A stretch of 34,230 nucleotides of DNA from Actinokineospora spheciospongiae (GTDB lineage: Bacteria; Actinomycetota; Actinomycetes; Mycobacteriales; Pseudonocardiaceae), in NCBI RefSeq assembly GCF_000564855.1, contig NZ_AYXG01000229.1, forward strand, positions 1 through 34,230, read 5' to 3'. This document shows positions 1-9,410 of the stretch, piece by piece; the first letter of the stretch is position 1; every line of letters begins with the position of its first letter. The notes below the pieces were generated by a model, which searched no databases, was not told the DNA's origin, and was given only the letters and a program-made list of their open reading frames with translations. The position numbers were made by a program, and so were the translations under genes.

Positions 1-719
1 TGCGCACCGGGCCTGCGTAGTAGGCGTAGGAGTTGCTGCAGTCGGCTTGACGAGTGGCGGTGTCGATGAAGCCCGAGCACAGGTTGGTGCTGCCTGTGGG
101 GGGATGTCGGCCGAGGACTTCGACACTGCCACCGCCATACCGGCGGCCTGCCCCCAGGAACCATCGCGGGTGCGGTTGACCAGGCAGTTCGTAGTGCCGT
201 TTTCCAAGTACACATTGCCACGACCACGCACGGTCGACCCCGGCGTTCGAGCTGGTGCCCGTCCTTCGGATGGTGCTCCCCTTTCGCGCGACAGCACCGC
301 CGATCGATGTCGGATCACTCTAACGAGTGAGCCCTTTGGTCTGTGGGCTCGAGTGGTTCGTCGGTCGCACGCATACCCCAAGTGCGCAGTCACCTTTGAG
401 CAGGGAACTCCCGGGCGAATATCCAGGCGGTACAGGCAACCCACCCAGCAGCGTGGGGGTGCTGGTGGTGTACTGGGCGCCGAGGGGTTCAGCCAGCGTG
501 ATGGGCGTGGCTCCCGCTGGCGATGAAGGTCACCGCGTACCCCGGCACTGTGGTTTCGACGGTGAGGTCCGACTCGGGAAAGCGGACCTCATAGATGGCG
601 CTGTCGTCGTCGTCGCGCACGAGGTTGCCGACCACCTCGGCGGCGCCGCGCCGGAACTGCGCACCGGGCCGGCGTCGCGGCCTACCGGAGTCGGCAGCGC
701 CCGGGTTGAGCCTCGGCAC
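1..719 (-). pseudogene. Frameshifted remains of a secreted or cysteine-bearing protein gene
   Basis: Reading the minus strand, protein-like stretches appear in successive frames. A stretch at about 620-489 (with YEVRFPESDLTVETTVPGY) ends at a stop at 489. Another frame stays open from about 520 to 85 and includes VYLENGTTNCLVNRTRDGSWG. A third frame runs off the left edge with NLCSGFIDTATRQADC followed by SNSYAYYAGPVR. The cysteines and aromatic Gly/Tyr pattern look like a small actinobacterial extracellular protein. No single intact frame joins the pieces and no convincing start was found. I infer one or two decayed genes, or a gene truncated by the window edge that also carries a frameshift. 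The family is not recognised. A sequencing-error frameshift cannot be excluded. Confidence 0.33.
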
Positions 720-857
720 ACGATTTTGTCAGATCGCTGGTCAAGGCTCGGCATCCGGCCTCCACGTCCTCTGCAGGTGCCGGAGTGTGGTTGCTGACCG
801 GAGGAACCATTCCTGCCGGTTGTTCTGCGTGGTCTCCGGTGGGCGGGGGGCCATACG

Positions 858-2060
858 TTGCGCGCCATGAGAAGCGCATTCATGACCGGTCTCCGCGTCG
901 GCCCGTGGAAGGGCGGTGCGGTCGTGGCGGGAGTTGCCCTGGTCGCGGGCCTGGCCACAGCGCCCCAGGCACAGGCCGCGCCGCCGCAGGCGCCTGCTGC
1001 GGTGGTGACGTTGGGGGACAGCTTCATCTCCGGTGAGGCGGGTCGGTGGTCGGGCAACTCCAACGACTCGGGGCAGGGGGACTTCAGCGGTACGGACCGT
1101 GCCTGGGCGCCGGGCGGTGCCGACCCGCACCGGGTCTACGGGACGAGCGCCGACAACGGCTGTCACCGCTCGGACGTGGCCGAGGTGCACAGCGCGGCCA
1201 TCGCGAACGCCACCGCGGTCAACATCTCCTGCTCCGGGGCCAAGACGACGAACGTGCTCACCGGGGGAACCGCCTTCAAGGGGGAGAACCCGCAGAACGA
1301 GCAGTTGGCCCAGGTCGCCAGGAGCCACCGGGTGAAGGTGGTCGTGGTGTCCGTCGGCGGCAACGACCTCGACCTCGCGGGCGTCGCCGAGCAGTGCGGT
1401 CGTGACTTCCTGTTGAGCACCGTGTTCGTCACCTACAAGTGCCAGTCGACCCAGAGCCAGGTCGTGCAGAGCCGGATGGCCGCGCTGGCGACGAGCATTC
1501 CCGCGGTTCTGGACGACGTCCGCGCCACGATGAGCGCTGCCGGGTACGCCGACACCGACTACCGGCTCGTGCTCCAGGGCTACGCCCACCCCGTGCCTGC
1601 CAGTGGCGACTACCGGTACGCCGAGAGCGGCTACACCCGCTACCAGGTGGGCGGGTGTCCCTTCTGGAATTCCGACAGCGACTGGCTCCGGAGCGTCAAC
1701 GACCAGCTCGCGTCCGTGCTGAGCGCAGCGGCCACCGCCGAGGGCGCCGACTTCCTGGACCTGCGTGGCGCCTCAGCGGGGCACGAGGTGTGCAACAAGA
1801 ACTCCGCGCTGGTCACCCCGGGCGCCCCGCCGAGCCCGGCCGCCAGCGAGTGGGTCCGGTTCACCGACGTCACCATCGTGCCCGGCAGGAGCACGCAGGG
1901 TGACACCCAGGAGTCCCTGCATCCCAACGCGTATGGCCAGCGCGCGCAGGGCCGTTGCCTGGCGCTGCTCGCCGCTCGCGGGCCGGGGAAGTACTCCTGC
2001 ACCGCCCAGCCCGGCGCGGGCATCGAAGGCATCACCCTGGCCGCGAACGCCGGCCTCTGA
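858..2060 (+). CDS. Secreted SGNH/GDSL-family hydrolase (lipase/esterase-like)
   Basis: About 400 aa. An N-terminal signal peptide (hydrophobic stretch at about residues 21-33, AxA-type end near residue 40) predicts export. Block I is GDSFISGE near residues 53-60, with the nucleophile Ser55. Block III is GGND, supplying the oxyanion-hole Asn. The C-terminal catalytic His lies in LHPNAYG, with Glu rather than the usual Asp three residues before it. Several Cys residues in the mature part fit extracellular disulfides. The family hydrolyses ester or lipid substrates; the substrate here is unknown. The start is uncertain: TTG 858 has a G-rich stretch 7 bases upstream, ATG 867 and ATG 882 are in frame, and GAGAAG precedes 882. 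It appears monocistronic, ending just before a strong hairpin. Confidence 0.88.
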   Translation: MRAMRSAFMTGLRVGPWKGGAVVAGVALVAGLATAPQAQAAPPQAPAAVVTLGDSFISGEAGRWSGNSNDSGQGDFSGTDRAWAPGGADPHRVYGTSADNGCHRSDVAEVHSAAIANATAVNISCSGAKTTNVLTGGTAFKGENPQNEQLAQVARSHRVKVVVVSVGGNDLDLAGVAEQCGRDFLLSTVFVTYKCQSTQSQVVQSRMAALATSIPAVLDDVRATMSAAGYADTDYRLVLQGYAHPVPASGDYRYAESGYTRYQVGGCPFWNSDSDWLRSVNDQLASVLSAAATAEGADFLDLRGASAGHEVCNKNSALVTPGAPPSPAASEWVRFTDVTIVPGRSTQGDTQESLHPNAYGQRAQGRCLALLAARGPGKYSCTAQPGAGIEGITLAANAGL

Positions 2061-2084
2061 CCTCGGGGCGTCACAGCAGTCCCA

Positions 2085-2132
2085 CGCCCGTGTCGGGTGG
2101 ACCGCGATCGTGCGGGCCACCCGACACGGGCG
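2085..2132 (+). terminator. Factor-independent-type terminator after the GDSL hydrolase
   Basis: A perfect 16-bp inverted repeat (2085-2100 pairs with 2117-2132) with a 16-base loop starts 25 bases after the hydrolase stop. It has no T-tract, which is usual for actinomycete terminators. Confidence 0.75.
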
Positions 2133-2264
2133 TTGGAGGTGGGGAACGCGTCGCCGACGGCAGCCCGGCCCGGCTCGCGATCACCGGGTGCGCGCCTGCC
2201 GAGTGCGACCGGTGCGACACCCGGGCACGCGCGTCGCGGCGACGGCCCTCCCGGCCCGGCTGGG

Positions 2265-4739
2265 ATGATGGGGCGCGTGAAGAACACCGCGGCCACCGGG
2301 GCGGCGCCCGCGTTCAAGGACCTGTTGCGTGGCCACCGCCTCCGGGCGGGGCTCACCCAGGATGAGCTCGCGGAGGGCTCCGGGGTGAGCGTGCGGGCCA
2401 TCAGCGACATGGAGCGCGGGGTGGCCAGGAGCCCTCAGCGGCGCACGGTCGAGGCGATGGCAGGCCCGCTGTCGCTCACCGACGACGAGCTGACCCGGCT
2501 GCGGGAGGTCTCCAAGCAGGGCAGGGTGCGCGCCGAGCGGGACCCCGCCGAGCCCGTGGCACGCGTCTACAACGCCTCCGCTGTGCTGCTGCCCCCGCCC
2601 GACATCGACGACCTGACCGGCCGCGACGGCGAGTTGGCCGCCCTGGTCGCACTCGCCGACGAGCTGGTGGGCGGCGGTCGCCGGACCGGGCACGTCGCCG
2701 TGCTGACCGGGCCGCCCGGGGCGGGCAAGACCAGCCTCGCCGTGCGCGCGGCGCACACGCTGGCGCCGCACTTCCCGGACCACCTGCTGTTCCTGCGGCT
2801 GCGCGGCATGTCGGCCGAGCCGAGCGACCCGGCGGACGTGCTGCACCTGGTGCTGCGCACGCTCGGGGTGCCCGCCGTGGACGTCCCCGCGGAGCTGGAC
2901 CAGCGGACGAGCCTGTGCCGGGCGCTGCTGGTCGACCGGTCCGCGCTGCTCGTGCTGGACAACGCCGCCGACGAGGCCCAGGTCCGGCCGCTGCTGGTCG
3001 GCGGGCCGCGCTGCCTCACCCTGATCACCAGCCGCCAGGCGCTGGTGGGGCTGGTCGGGGTCAGCAGGGTCGGCCTGGGCCTGCTCGGGGAGCAGGAGGC
3101 CGTCGCTCTGCTCGCGGCGATCATCGGCGAGGGCCGGGTCGCGGCGCAGCGCGCGGCGGCGGTCGAGCTGGCGGGGCTGTGCGGGCGGCTGCCGCTGGCG
3201 ATCCGGATCGCGGGCAACCGGCTGGCCAGCCGCCCAGCGTGGCCGGTGGAGCACCTGCTGGGGCAACTGCGCGACCGCAGGCGGCGGCTGAGCACCCTCA
3301 CTGCGGGCGACCTGGACGTCCGCACCCTGTTCGACCTCTCCTACCGGCAGCTCAGCCCCGACGCGGCGGTGCTGTTCCGCAGGTTGTCGCTGGTGCCCGC
3401 CGCCGACTTCGGCGCGGGCGCGGCGCGGGCGCTGCTGGAGGCGCGGGATGTCGAACTGCGCCTGGAGGAACTGGCTGACGCGAGCCTGTTGCAACCGGGC
3501 ACCGACGCAGGCCGCTACCAGTTCCACGACCTGCTCAGCACCTACGCCACCGAGCGGCTGGCCCAGGAGGAGGACCCGGGGGCGGCGCGGCGGGCCGACG
3601 AACGCCTGACCGACTGGCTCGTGCGCACCGCGACCGAGGCGGGCAGGTACTTCGAGCCCTCGGAGCGGGTGTCCCCGCCGCCCGCGCCCACCCCGGAGTT
3701 CGCCGACCACCTCGGGGCGGGTCGCTGGTTGGCGGCCGAGGCGGGCGGCTGGGTGGCCGCGGTGGGCAAGGCGGCGGCGCGCGGGCAGCACCGCGCGGTG
3801 ATCGACCTGTCGGAGGCCATGCACTGGTACTCCGAGATCGACGGGGCGGGCAGCACCTGGCACGAGGTGTTCGACCTCGCCGTGCGCTCGTCGGTCGCGC
3901 TCGGCAGCCTGCGCGACGAGGCGGTGCACCGCGGCTTCCTGGCCTGGGCGCTGACCAAGCTGCTCGGCCGCCCGCAGGACGGCGAGGCGATGGCCGAGCG
4001 CGCGCTGGAGGCCGCCACGGCGTCCGGTGACCTGCGCGAACAGGGTTGGTCGCGGCTCTACCTGCTGTCGTCGCGACTCGCGGGAGCGGGCTCGCCCGAC
4101 CACGAGCGGGTCCTCGACGAGGTGATCGCGCTGTTCACCGAGGCGGGCTACCGCACCGGGCTCAGCGTCGCCCACTCGATCCGCGGCGCGCACCTGCTGG
4201 CCGAGGGGAAGCTGGACGCCGCGGCCGAGCAGCTGGAGCTGTGCGTCGGCCACTTCCGGGAGGTCCGCCGCGGCGGCGCTCCCACCCCGGTCGACGACTC
4301 CAACCACGCCTACAGCCTCGTGCGCTCGGCGAGGGTCCTGGCCGCCCGGTCCGCCACCGCCGAGGCCGTCCACCGGTGCGGCGAGGCCCTGACACTGTTC
4401 CGCGGCCTGGGTGTCCTGATGGGTCAGGCGGAAGCGCTGTGCCTGACCGCGGACCTGCTGCGCGGCGGTGACGACGCGGGGGCGCGCACCGCCCTGACCG
4501 AGGCGGCCGCCCTCTACGCCCGCCTCGGGAACCCGCTGCACGAGGCCGCGGCCCTCGCGGACCTGGCCGCGCTGTCCGAGCAGGACGCGGCCAAGTCCTG
4601 CCGCGAGCGCGCGCTCTCCCTCACGGTTGCCCTGCCGCAGACGGAAGCGACGGTCGAGCTGCGCCGTCGGCTCACTGCCGAGCTGTCCCCCGGCGGGTCG
4701 CGGCACGGGGTCGACGCAGCGCGGGAGGTCAGTCCGTAG
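2265..4739 (+). CDS. XRE-type HTH / NB-ARC ATPase / TPR-like transcriptional regulator (STAND family)
   Basis: About 824 aa. An N-terminal Cro/C1-type helix-turn-helix (about residues 15-75, with LTQDELAEGSGVSVRAIS) is followed by an NB-ARC-type NTPase. Walker A is GPPGAGKTS at about 149-157, Walker B is ALLVLDNAAD at about 227-236, and LCGRLPLAIRIAGNRL matches the GxP region. The C-terminal half is Ala/Leu-rich helical repeat, probably TPR, the usual sensor region of STAND regulators. Family members are large ATP-dependent switches controlling secondary metabolism or stress genes in actinomycetes; the target here is unknown. Starts ATG 2265, ATG 2268 and GTG 2277 are all close together. The frame is open further upstream, but that part overlaps the previous terminator and is Pro/Arg-rich, so it is not used. 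Confidence 0.88.
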   Translation: MMGRVKNTAATGAAPAFKDLLRGHRLRAGLTQDELAEGSGVSVRAISDMERGVARSPQRRTVEAMAGPLSLTDDELTRLREVSKQGRVRAERDPAEPVARVYNASAVLLPPPDIDDLTGRDGELAALVALADELVGGGRRTGHVAVLTGPPGAGKTSLAVRAAHTLAPHFPDHLLFLRLRGMSAEPSDPADVLHLVLRTLGVPAVDVPAELDQRTSLCRALLVDRSALLVLDNAADEAQVRPLLVGGPRCLTLITSRQALVGLVGVSRVGLGLLGEQEAVALLAAIIGEGRVAAQRAAAVELAGLCGRLPLAIRIAGNRLASRPAWPVEHLLGQLRDRRRRLSTLTAGDLDVRTLFDLSYRQLSPDAAVLFRRLSLVPAADFGAGAARALLEARDVELRLEELADASLLQPGTDAGRYQFHDLLSTYATERLAQEEDPGAARRADERLTDWLVRTATEAGRYFEPSERVSPPPAPTPEFADHLGAGRWLAAEAGGWVAAVGKAAARGQHRAVIDLSEAMHWYSEIDGAGSTWHEVFDLAVRSSVALGSLRDEAVHRGFLAWALTKLLGRPQDGEAMAERALEAATASGDLREQGWSRLYLLSSRLAGAGSPDHERVLDEVIALFTEAGYRTGLSVAHSIRGAHLLAEGKLDAAAEQLELCVGHFREVRRGGAPTPVDDSNHAYSLVRSARVLAARSATAEAVHRCGEALTLFRGLGVLMGQAEALCLTADLLRGGDDAGARTALTEAAALYARLGNPLHEAAALADLAALSEQDAAKSCRERALSLTVALPQTEATVELRRRLTAELSPGGSRHGVDAAREVSP

Positions 4740-4939
4740 AGGTCAGCTCGTCAATACCGTCGCGTCGGCGGTGCGCGAGCCTCGGTGCACTCCGCCCGTG
4801 CTTCTGGAGGATGCGCGGTGACCGGCGGGGATGCACTGACACGGGCACGACTGGCTCGACACGAAGCTGACAAGCGTGTCGAGCAGGCACGTGGCCTGCT
4901 CAGGCTCGCGAGTTGATCGCAGTGAGCACCTTTTCTTCG
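4740..4939. other. Intergenic stretch, no gene recognised
   Basis: About 200 bases between the NB-ARC regulator stop and the recombinase relic. Nothing on either strand resembles a protein family, and no strong hairpin was seen. Confidence 0.5.
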
Positions 4940-5185
4940 CGCAGGTTCATGGGATCGGCGGATCATCCAGGCGGCGAAGGTCTCGACCGACACGATCTCG
5001 GGGTGAGCCTGGGTGCGGGATCGCACGACGCGATCTGGGATCGACCGCCGGAAGCGGGTGGCGTTCCCGGCCACGACATCGTCTGACTCCAAAAGTATTT
5101 CGCGGTTGGTCACGCGGCCGAACACTGCGAATGCGGTGTAGCGCGGGGTGTCCAGAATTGCCCGGATGGTGTTGCCCATGCCATA
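4940..5185 (-). pseudogene. C-terminal fragment of a large serine recombinase (relic)
   Basis: The minus-strand frame carries TIRAILDTPRYTAFAVFGR, then LLESDDVVAGNATRFRRSIP, then RVVRSRTQAHPEIVSVETF. This order of blocks (an IRAIL-xxPRYTG-like segment, a loop, then a HPxIVS-xxxF segment) is the recombinase-domain region of large serine recombinases/invertases common in actinomycetes. The N-terminal catalytic domain with the Ser nucleophile is absent and the downstream part degenerates after about residue 80 of the match. In the same frame and without a stop, its upstream side merges into an IS5-type transposase end at about 5190. It is a remnant and not a functional enzyme. Confidence 0.6.
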
Positions 5186-5189
5186 CATC

Positions 5190-5935
5190 GCGTGCAGGAC
5201 GTCCGCCGCCCGGTAGACGATGGCAAGCCTGTCGAACCGGGTCGCAATGCCGCGCCACTTTTTGAGCTTGGTGAAGCAGCGCCCGATGACGGTGCGGTTG
5301 CGGTGGTCGTCGATGTCGAATGCCGGTGGGCGGCCGCCGCGGGAACACCGTCGTCGGCGGTGGCCGATCTGGTCGACCGGTTGCGGAATGACCGCGGTGG
5401 TGCCCCGGTTGCGCAGATGTGCGCGGATCGCACGGCAGGGGATACGCCTTGTCCCCCGCACCCGGTCGGGGCAGGGGCGGGCCTGCCGCCGCCCGGGGCA
5501 CCCACAGATGCGCCAGGAGTGGACCGAACATCGGTGGGTCACCGGCCTGGCCGCAGTCACCAGCGTGACCACAGGCAGGCCGTGACCGTCGCCCGGGTGG
5601 TGGATCTTCCTCGTCCACCCGCCCCGATCGGCCGGCGCCGTGCTCAGGCGGCTCGAACTGCGGATTCACGCAGTTCCACCCAGCCCCGTGGCACGGGTGA
5701 TGTTCGTGGCGTGTCGATGGGTGCGGGTGATCATCGAGTCCACCGGGATCGACCGGTCGATCCGGCCCTCGGCACCGGCGGTGGTGAGCAAGCGGCCCAA
5801 CACCGTGTCCCAGGTGCCGATGCCAGGTCCAGACCGTCTGCCACAGCCCGAACATCTCCGCGACATCCCGCCGGGCGATCCCGCACCGATACCGGCGGAC
5901 GATCCCCTCGACCATGGAGCAAGCGTCACTGGCGG
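5190..5935 (-). mobile_element. Decayed IS5-family (IS427-like) insertion sequence with frameshifted transposase
   Basis: On the minus strand the transposase is spread over at least three frames. The N-terminal part (MVEGIVRRYRCGIARRDV, WQTVWTWHR) starts near 5915. A middle part includes GTWDTVLGRLL and PVDSMITRTHRHATN, matching the DDE transposase region with the first catalytic Asp. The C-terminal part has RAIRAHLRNRGTTAVIPQP, then GRPPAFD, then RCFTKLKKWRGIATRFDRLA, matching the last catalytic block, where Gly replaces the expected Glu (ECG/ERCF-type motif). Frameshifts near 5680 and 5570 break the reading frame, and the first approximately 40 residues of the family are missing. No clear terminal inverted repeats or target duplications were found. 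It is inactive. Confidence 0.72.
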
Positions 5936-6275
5936 CGACGGGGCGTTCCGGGTGGCAGTAGCGGTTGCGACGGCACAGGTGCCCAGCGGTGGGGGCTGCG
6001 CGGCCGGGACCGGTCCCCGCGCCGGGTCACTACCGTCGCAACGTGGAAATACGATCGTCGGTCAGGGGTGTGCTGCGGCGATGCTCGGTGTCCCCGACCG
6101 GCTCTTGTTCCTCGGTGCGTAGCCGCACTTCGGAACGGGGGTCCGGGGCAAGGACCTCTGTCTGCGCCCAATCGGTGTTCTGGGTCGGTGCTTCCTGCCA
6201 CGGCTGACCGTCGTCTTCGCGCAACCCGAACCGGCCAGTGACGCACACCCGGATCGAGCCATCCAGGGGGACACC
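5936..6275. other. Gene-free stretch upstream of the 6276 gene
   Basis: No coding signal resembles a known family here. The only structure noticed is a distant 10-bp inverted repeat (5964-5973 with 6033-6042) just outside the IS relic, of uncertain meaning. Confidence 0.4.
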
Positions 6276-6839
6276 GTGTTCAAGTGGCGCAAGGAGCGCC
6301 CCGAGCTGACCGACTCGCTCAGGGTGGAGGCGGATCGACGACGCGCACCCGCCCCACCACTCCCGTCGAGGTCGCCTGCCGCACCGCCGGGACCGGGACT
6401 GGCCGCGTTCCTGGCCGACCTGCGACCGCACGAGCCGGTCACCTTCGATTCCCCGACGGCCAAAGCACGTCACGACGCCGTCGTACGACTCGCGCCGCAT
6501 CCGCTGACCGCCGAGTTGGAGAACACGGCGAGGGAGCTGGTGGGAGTCACCCTGCGGGCGTACAAGGAGAAGAGAGCCGGTCACGAGGGCAACGCGGTCA
6601 CCGAGGTTCGGGCGATCGGCGCGCGACTCGGCGCCCAAGGCGGCGGGTTCCTCATGGTGCTGGTGGCCCACCGCGCGCAGTACCTCCTCGACCCGGACTG
6701 GCGAGCGGCGCGGGCTGGGGCACTGCGCCGACTCAGGGAACAATCGGGCGGCGAGATGGCGGCGGTGCTGACCAGCGGTGGACCACTGGTCGCCGTCATC
6801 GAGGGCTGCTGGGCGGACATCTGCGGCTGGCAGAGGTGA
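6276..6839 (+). CDS. Hypothetical protein, 187 aa
   Basis: GTG start with a good ribosome-binding site (AGGGGG, about 6 bases upstream). The product has a basic, Pro-rich N-terminal segment (residues 1-45) and then an Ala/Leu/Arg-rich, probably helical region with repeated amphipathic helices (for example TAELENTARELVGVTLRAYK). It has no signal peptide, transmembrane segment or Cys pattern. High G/C at third positions supports coding. The gene stands alone between IS remains and a convergent secreted-protein gene. I do not recognise the family and no function can be given. Confidence 0.68.
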   Translation: MFKWRKERPELTDSLRVEADRRRAPAPPLPSRSPAAPPGPGLAAFLADLRPHEPVTFDSPTAKARHDAVVRLAPHPLTAELENTARELVGVTLRAYKEKRAGHEGNAVTEVRAIGARLGAQGGGFLMVLVAHRAQYLLDPDWRAARAGALRRLREQSGGEMAAVLTSGGPLVAVIEGCWADICGWQR

Positions 6840-7004
6840 CCACCCGGCTGATCAACGGTGAGATGAGCCCGCACTGGCCGCGTGGGGCGGGTATGGGCGC
6901 TGTGGCTGCTGTCTGGGTGAATGGCTGGATCGCTGTCGCTACCGGGTGGTGTCAGCAGCCCGTAGCTGGACGATTGGCCGCTGACCAAACGCGAGTGCTC
7001 TCAG

Positions 7005-7023
7005 CGGACGGTTTGGCCGTCCG
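7005..7023. terminator. Small hairpin between convergent genes
   Basis: A 7-bp perfect stem (7005-7011 with 7017-7023) with loop TTTGG lies between the stop at 6839 (+) and the stop of the minus-strand gene at 7044. It is weak but correctly placed for termination in either direction. Confidence 0.35.
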
Positions 7024-7043
7024 GCCAGGTGGTTCCTAAGCGG

Positions 7044-9410
7044 CTACCGGAGTTCGAGTTCGATCCTGCCGGGCCCGGACAAGGACTGGGTCATCCAGGA
7101 CGACAGCGCCCCGCAGCCCGCGACCGGTGCGACGGTGTAGGCACCGGACAGGCTGGCGGTGGTTGGGGTGAAGGGACCGGTGAGTTCCAGGCGGGATGGC
7201 GCGCTGGCGCAGGTTGTGGGTTGGCGCAAGGGGATACCGAAGACCTGGAGTTCCGGGATGGTGAGCGATGCGTTCGTGGCCACCGTCGCTTCGCCGGTGG
7301 TCAGGGTGCCGGTGGCTGGGCCTTGTGGGGTCAACCGCACCGAGGCGGTGACGGGGATGATCCCGAGGTAGCGCAGGTTGGCCGTTGTCGCGTTGGCGGT
7401 GAGGTCGACGGAGAGTTCGCCGCTGGCGGGGATGAGGGTGCCGGACACCGCTGCGGAGAGCGGGAGGGTGCCGGGCTTGAGCTTCGCGGTGCCGGTCGCG
7501 GTGAACCGCAGGGCGGTGGGGGCTGCGTCGGCGGGGAGGGTGCGGAAGGTGATGCCGTTGTCGGCGGACAGGTCGCCTGCGGCGTTCTTCGAGCGGATGG
7601 CGAAGGTGTGCTCGGTGGCCGGGGTCAGGCCGGACACGACCGCGCTGGTGTCCGTCGTCGAGGCGACCGGGGTCGTGCCGTTGTAGACCTCGAACCCGAC
7701 GATGCCCTCGGGCCTGGTCCAGGAAAGGCGCACCGAAGACGAGGTGATGTCGGACGCGGCGATGTCGTAGGGCGGGCGGACCGCGTCGACGATCTCCACG
7801 CGGCCGAACTCGGTGCGGTTGCCCGGCAGCGGATGGCACTGGAACACGAGCCGACCGGGGGCCGCCACCGATCCGTCGGCCCGGTACGGGACCAGGTCGT
7901 AGAACACGGACTGGGCGTCCCAGGTCATCGTGCCCACGTGGCCGACCGGTGAGAAGTCCAGCGCGAAGGCACCGTCGAGGACCAGCCCGCCCGTCGCGGG
8001 AACCGGGACCGGGCCGATGGTGGTCCGGTAGCTGTCCCGCCGCTTCACCTCACCGGTGAACGAGCGGGGCGCGACCAGGTCGCTGGTCGAGCTCACCGTG
8101 GCGGCGCCGATTCCGCGCAGCCAGTCCCCCACCGCGGTGTCGAGGTCCATCCGCACCGTCGCGGGGGCGGCGGGGGTGTTCTGGCCGAGCGGGAACCGCG
8201 TGGGGAAGGTCGCTCGGGCGGTGACCACGGCTCTGTGCGCTTCGAGCGAGGGCGGAAAGTCCTGGGGCTGCGGGTACGGGGATTCCCCGCAGGTCTGGAT
8301 CACGCCGTCGGTGGCGGCGACGAAGGTCGTGCTGCCCAGTCCGGTGTCCTGGTCGGGCCGGTCCGCGCAGGCGCCCGCGAGCGCGCCGACCCGATTGCCC
8401 GCGGCGTCGAACAGGGCGAGGTCCACTGACACGGGTCCGCGCCGCCACGTGCCCTCGCCTGGCGCGTCCGAGAAGACCGGGTCGACCGTCGTCCACACCA
8501 ACTCCCGCAGGGGTTGGCCGAGTTCGTGGACGGTGAACTCGACGGGCAGGTCGTAGGTGTTCGTCGAGACCGGGGCTCCTGCGAAGGAGTAGGTGACCGG
8601 GAGCCGCACCGAGCCCTTGGCCACGCGGACCCCGGAGTCGAGCAGGGCCCGCTGGGTCTGCTCGGCGAGGGTGGCCTCGCCGAACAGCGACAGCGTGGTC
8701 GGCGGCCCGCCCGCGACGACCCGGGGGTCGACGGTGGGGGTGAGGGAGAGCGACAGCGGCTGGGTGCCGTTGGGGAAGCCGCAGTCGACGAAGGACGGCG
8801 GCAGGGGCTCGGGCGTGAAGAACTGGACGGTCGCGAGCCCGGCGACCTGATCGGGGTGGTTGCGGCAGGCGGTGGCCAACGGCGGGACCTCGCCCCCGCC
8901 CGGCTCGCGCCCGGTGAGCCGGATCGTGGTGTCGCTCAGCTCGTAGTAGGCGGTGTTCACGTACTGGGTGCTCGTGGGCGGGAACGGCACCGATGCCATC
9001 ACCTCGAACGAGTCCGCACCAGCAGGCAAAGCCCGGTCGACCGGGACCGTCAGCGGGACGGACCTGCCGAGGTAGCTGACGGAGAAGTCGACCCATCCGC
9101 CCACCGAGGTCGCCCCGGTCGCCCTCAGGGCCGCCGTCACCGAGCCGGGGATCGAGGCCGTCACCGCGATCCCGGTCGCCGGAGTGGGCTCGCCCACGGG
9201 CCAGCGGGCGGGCAACCGCAGCGTGGCCTTCGCGGTGATGGGAAACGCGCCATAAAGGGACTCTTGGCAGTCCTGCCGGACCTCCGCCGCCCCCGCCGCG
9301 CCCACATCCGCCGGGCCCGGGTCGGCGGCGTTCGCCGAGCCGATCGACACCATGATCCCCGCACCGACGGCCGTTGCCGTCGCCAATGCCACGGCTGCTC
9401 TGCCACGCAT
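7044..9410 (-). CDS. Large secreted multidomain protein: three Ig-like repeats, fibronectin type III, C-terminal beta domain
   Basis: 788 aa from ATG 9410, chosen because GAGGGGG lies about 6 bases upstream and a signal peptide (MRGR..., AxA site near residue 28) follows at once. Three related modules follow: about residues 45-205, 210-360 and 365-540. Each begins with a Cys followed by a beta-rich segment, and the first two end with ACxxxPDQxxGL. They resemble the DUF6801-type Ig-like domains of actinobacterial exported proteins. A fibronectin type III domain follows (VRLSWTRPEG... TPATEHTFAIRSKNAAG), then a Thr/Ala-rich beta domain with a Cys pair that ends at the C-terminal Arg. There is no LPxTG motif or membrane anchor, so it is probably released or held non-covalently. 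Likely an adhesive or cell-surface protein; the ligand is unknown. Confidence 0.82.
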   Translation of the reverse strand: MRGRAAVALATATAVGAGIMVSIGSANAADPGPADVGAAGAAEVRQDCQESLYGAFPITAKATLRLPARWPVGEPTPATGIAVTASIPGSVTAALRATGATSVGGWVDFSVSYLGRSVPLTVPVDRALPAGADSFEVMASVPFPPTSTQYVNTAYYELSDTTIRLTGREPGGGEVPPLATACRNHPDQVAGLATVQFFTPEPLPPSFVDCGFPNGTQPLSLSLTPTVDPRVVAGGPPTTLSLFGEATLAEQTQRALLDSGVRVAKGSVRLPVTYSFAGAPVSTNTYDLPVEFTVHELGQPLRELVWTTVDPVFSDAPGEGTWRRGPVSVDLALFDAAGNRVGALAGACADRPDQDTGLGSTTFVAATDGVIQTCGESPYPQPQDFPPSLEAHRAVVTARATFPTRFPLGQNTPAAPATVRMDLDTAVGDWLRGIGAATVSSTSDLVAPRSFTGEVKRRDSYRTTIGPVPVPATGGLVLDGAFALDFSPVGHVGTMTWDAQSVFYDLVPYRADGSVAAPGRLVFQCHPLPGNRTEFGRVEIVDAVRPPYDIAASDITSSSVRLSWTRPEGIVGFEVYNGTTPVASTTDTSAVVSGLTPATEHTFAIRSKNAAGDLSADNGITFRTLPADAAPTALRFTATGTAKLKPGTLPLSAAVSGTLIPASGELSVDLTANATTANLRYLGIIPVTASVRLTPQGPATGTLTTGEATVATNASLTIPELQVFGIPLRQPTTCASAPSRLELTGPFTPTTASLSGAYTVAPVAGCGALSSWMTQSLSGPGRIELELR

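Noticed and set aside
2181-4706. Very long minus-strand open frame opposite the NB-ARC regulator
   Set aside because: It is an antisense shadow caused by high GC; its translation is low-complexity Gln/Arg/Gly-rich with no family features, while the plus strand has clear domains.
5964-6042. 10-bp inverted repeat as possible terminal repeats of the IS5 relic
   Set aside because: Both arms lie on the same side of the transposase remains, so they cannot be the two ends of that element.
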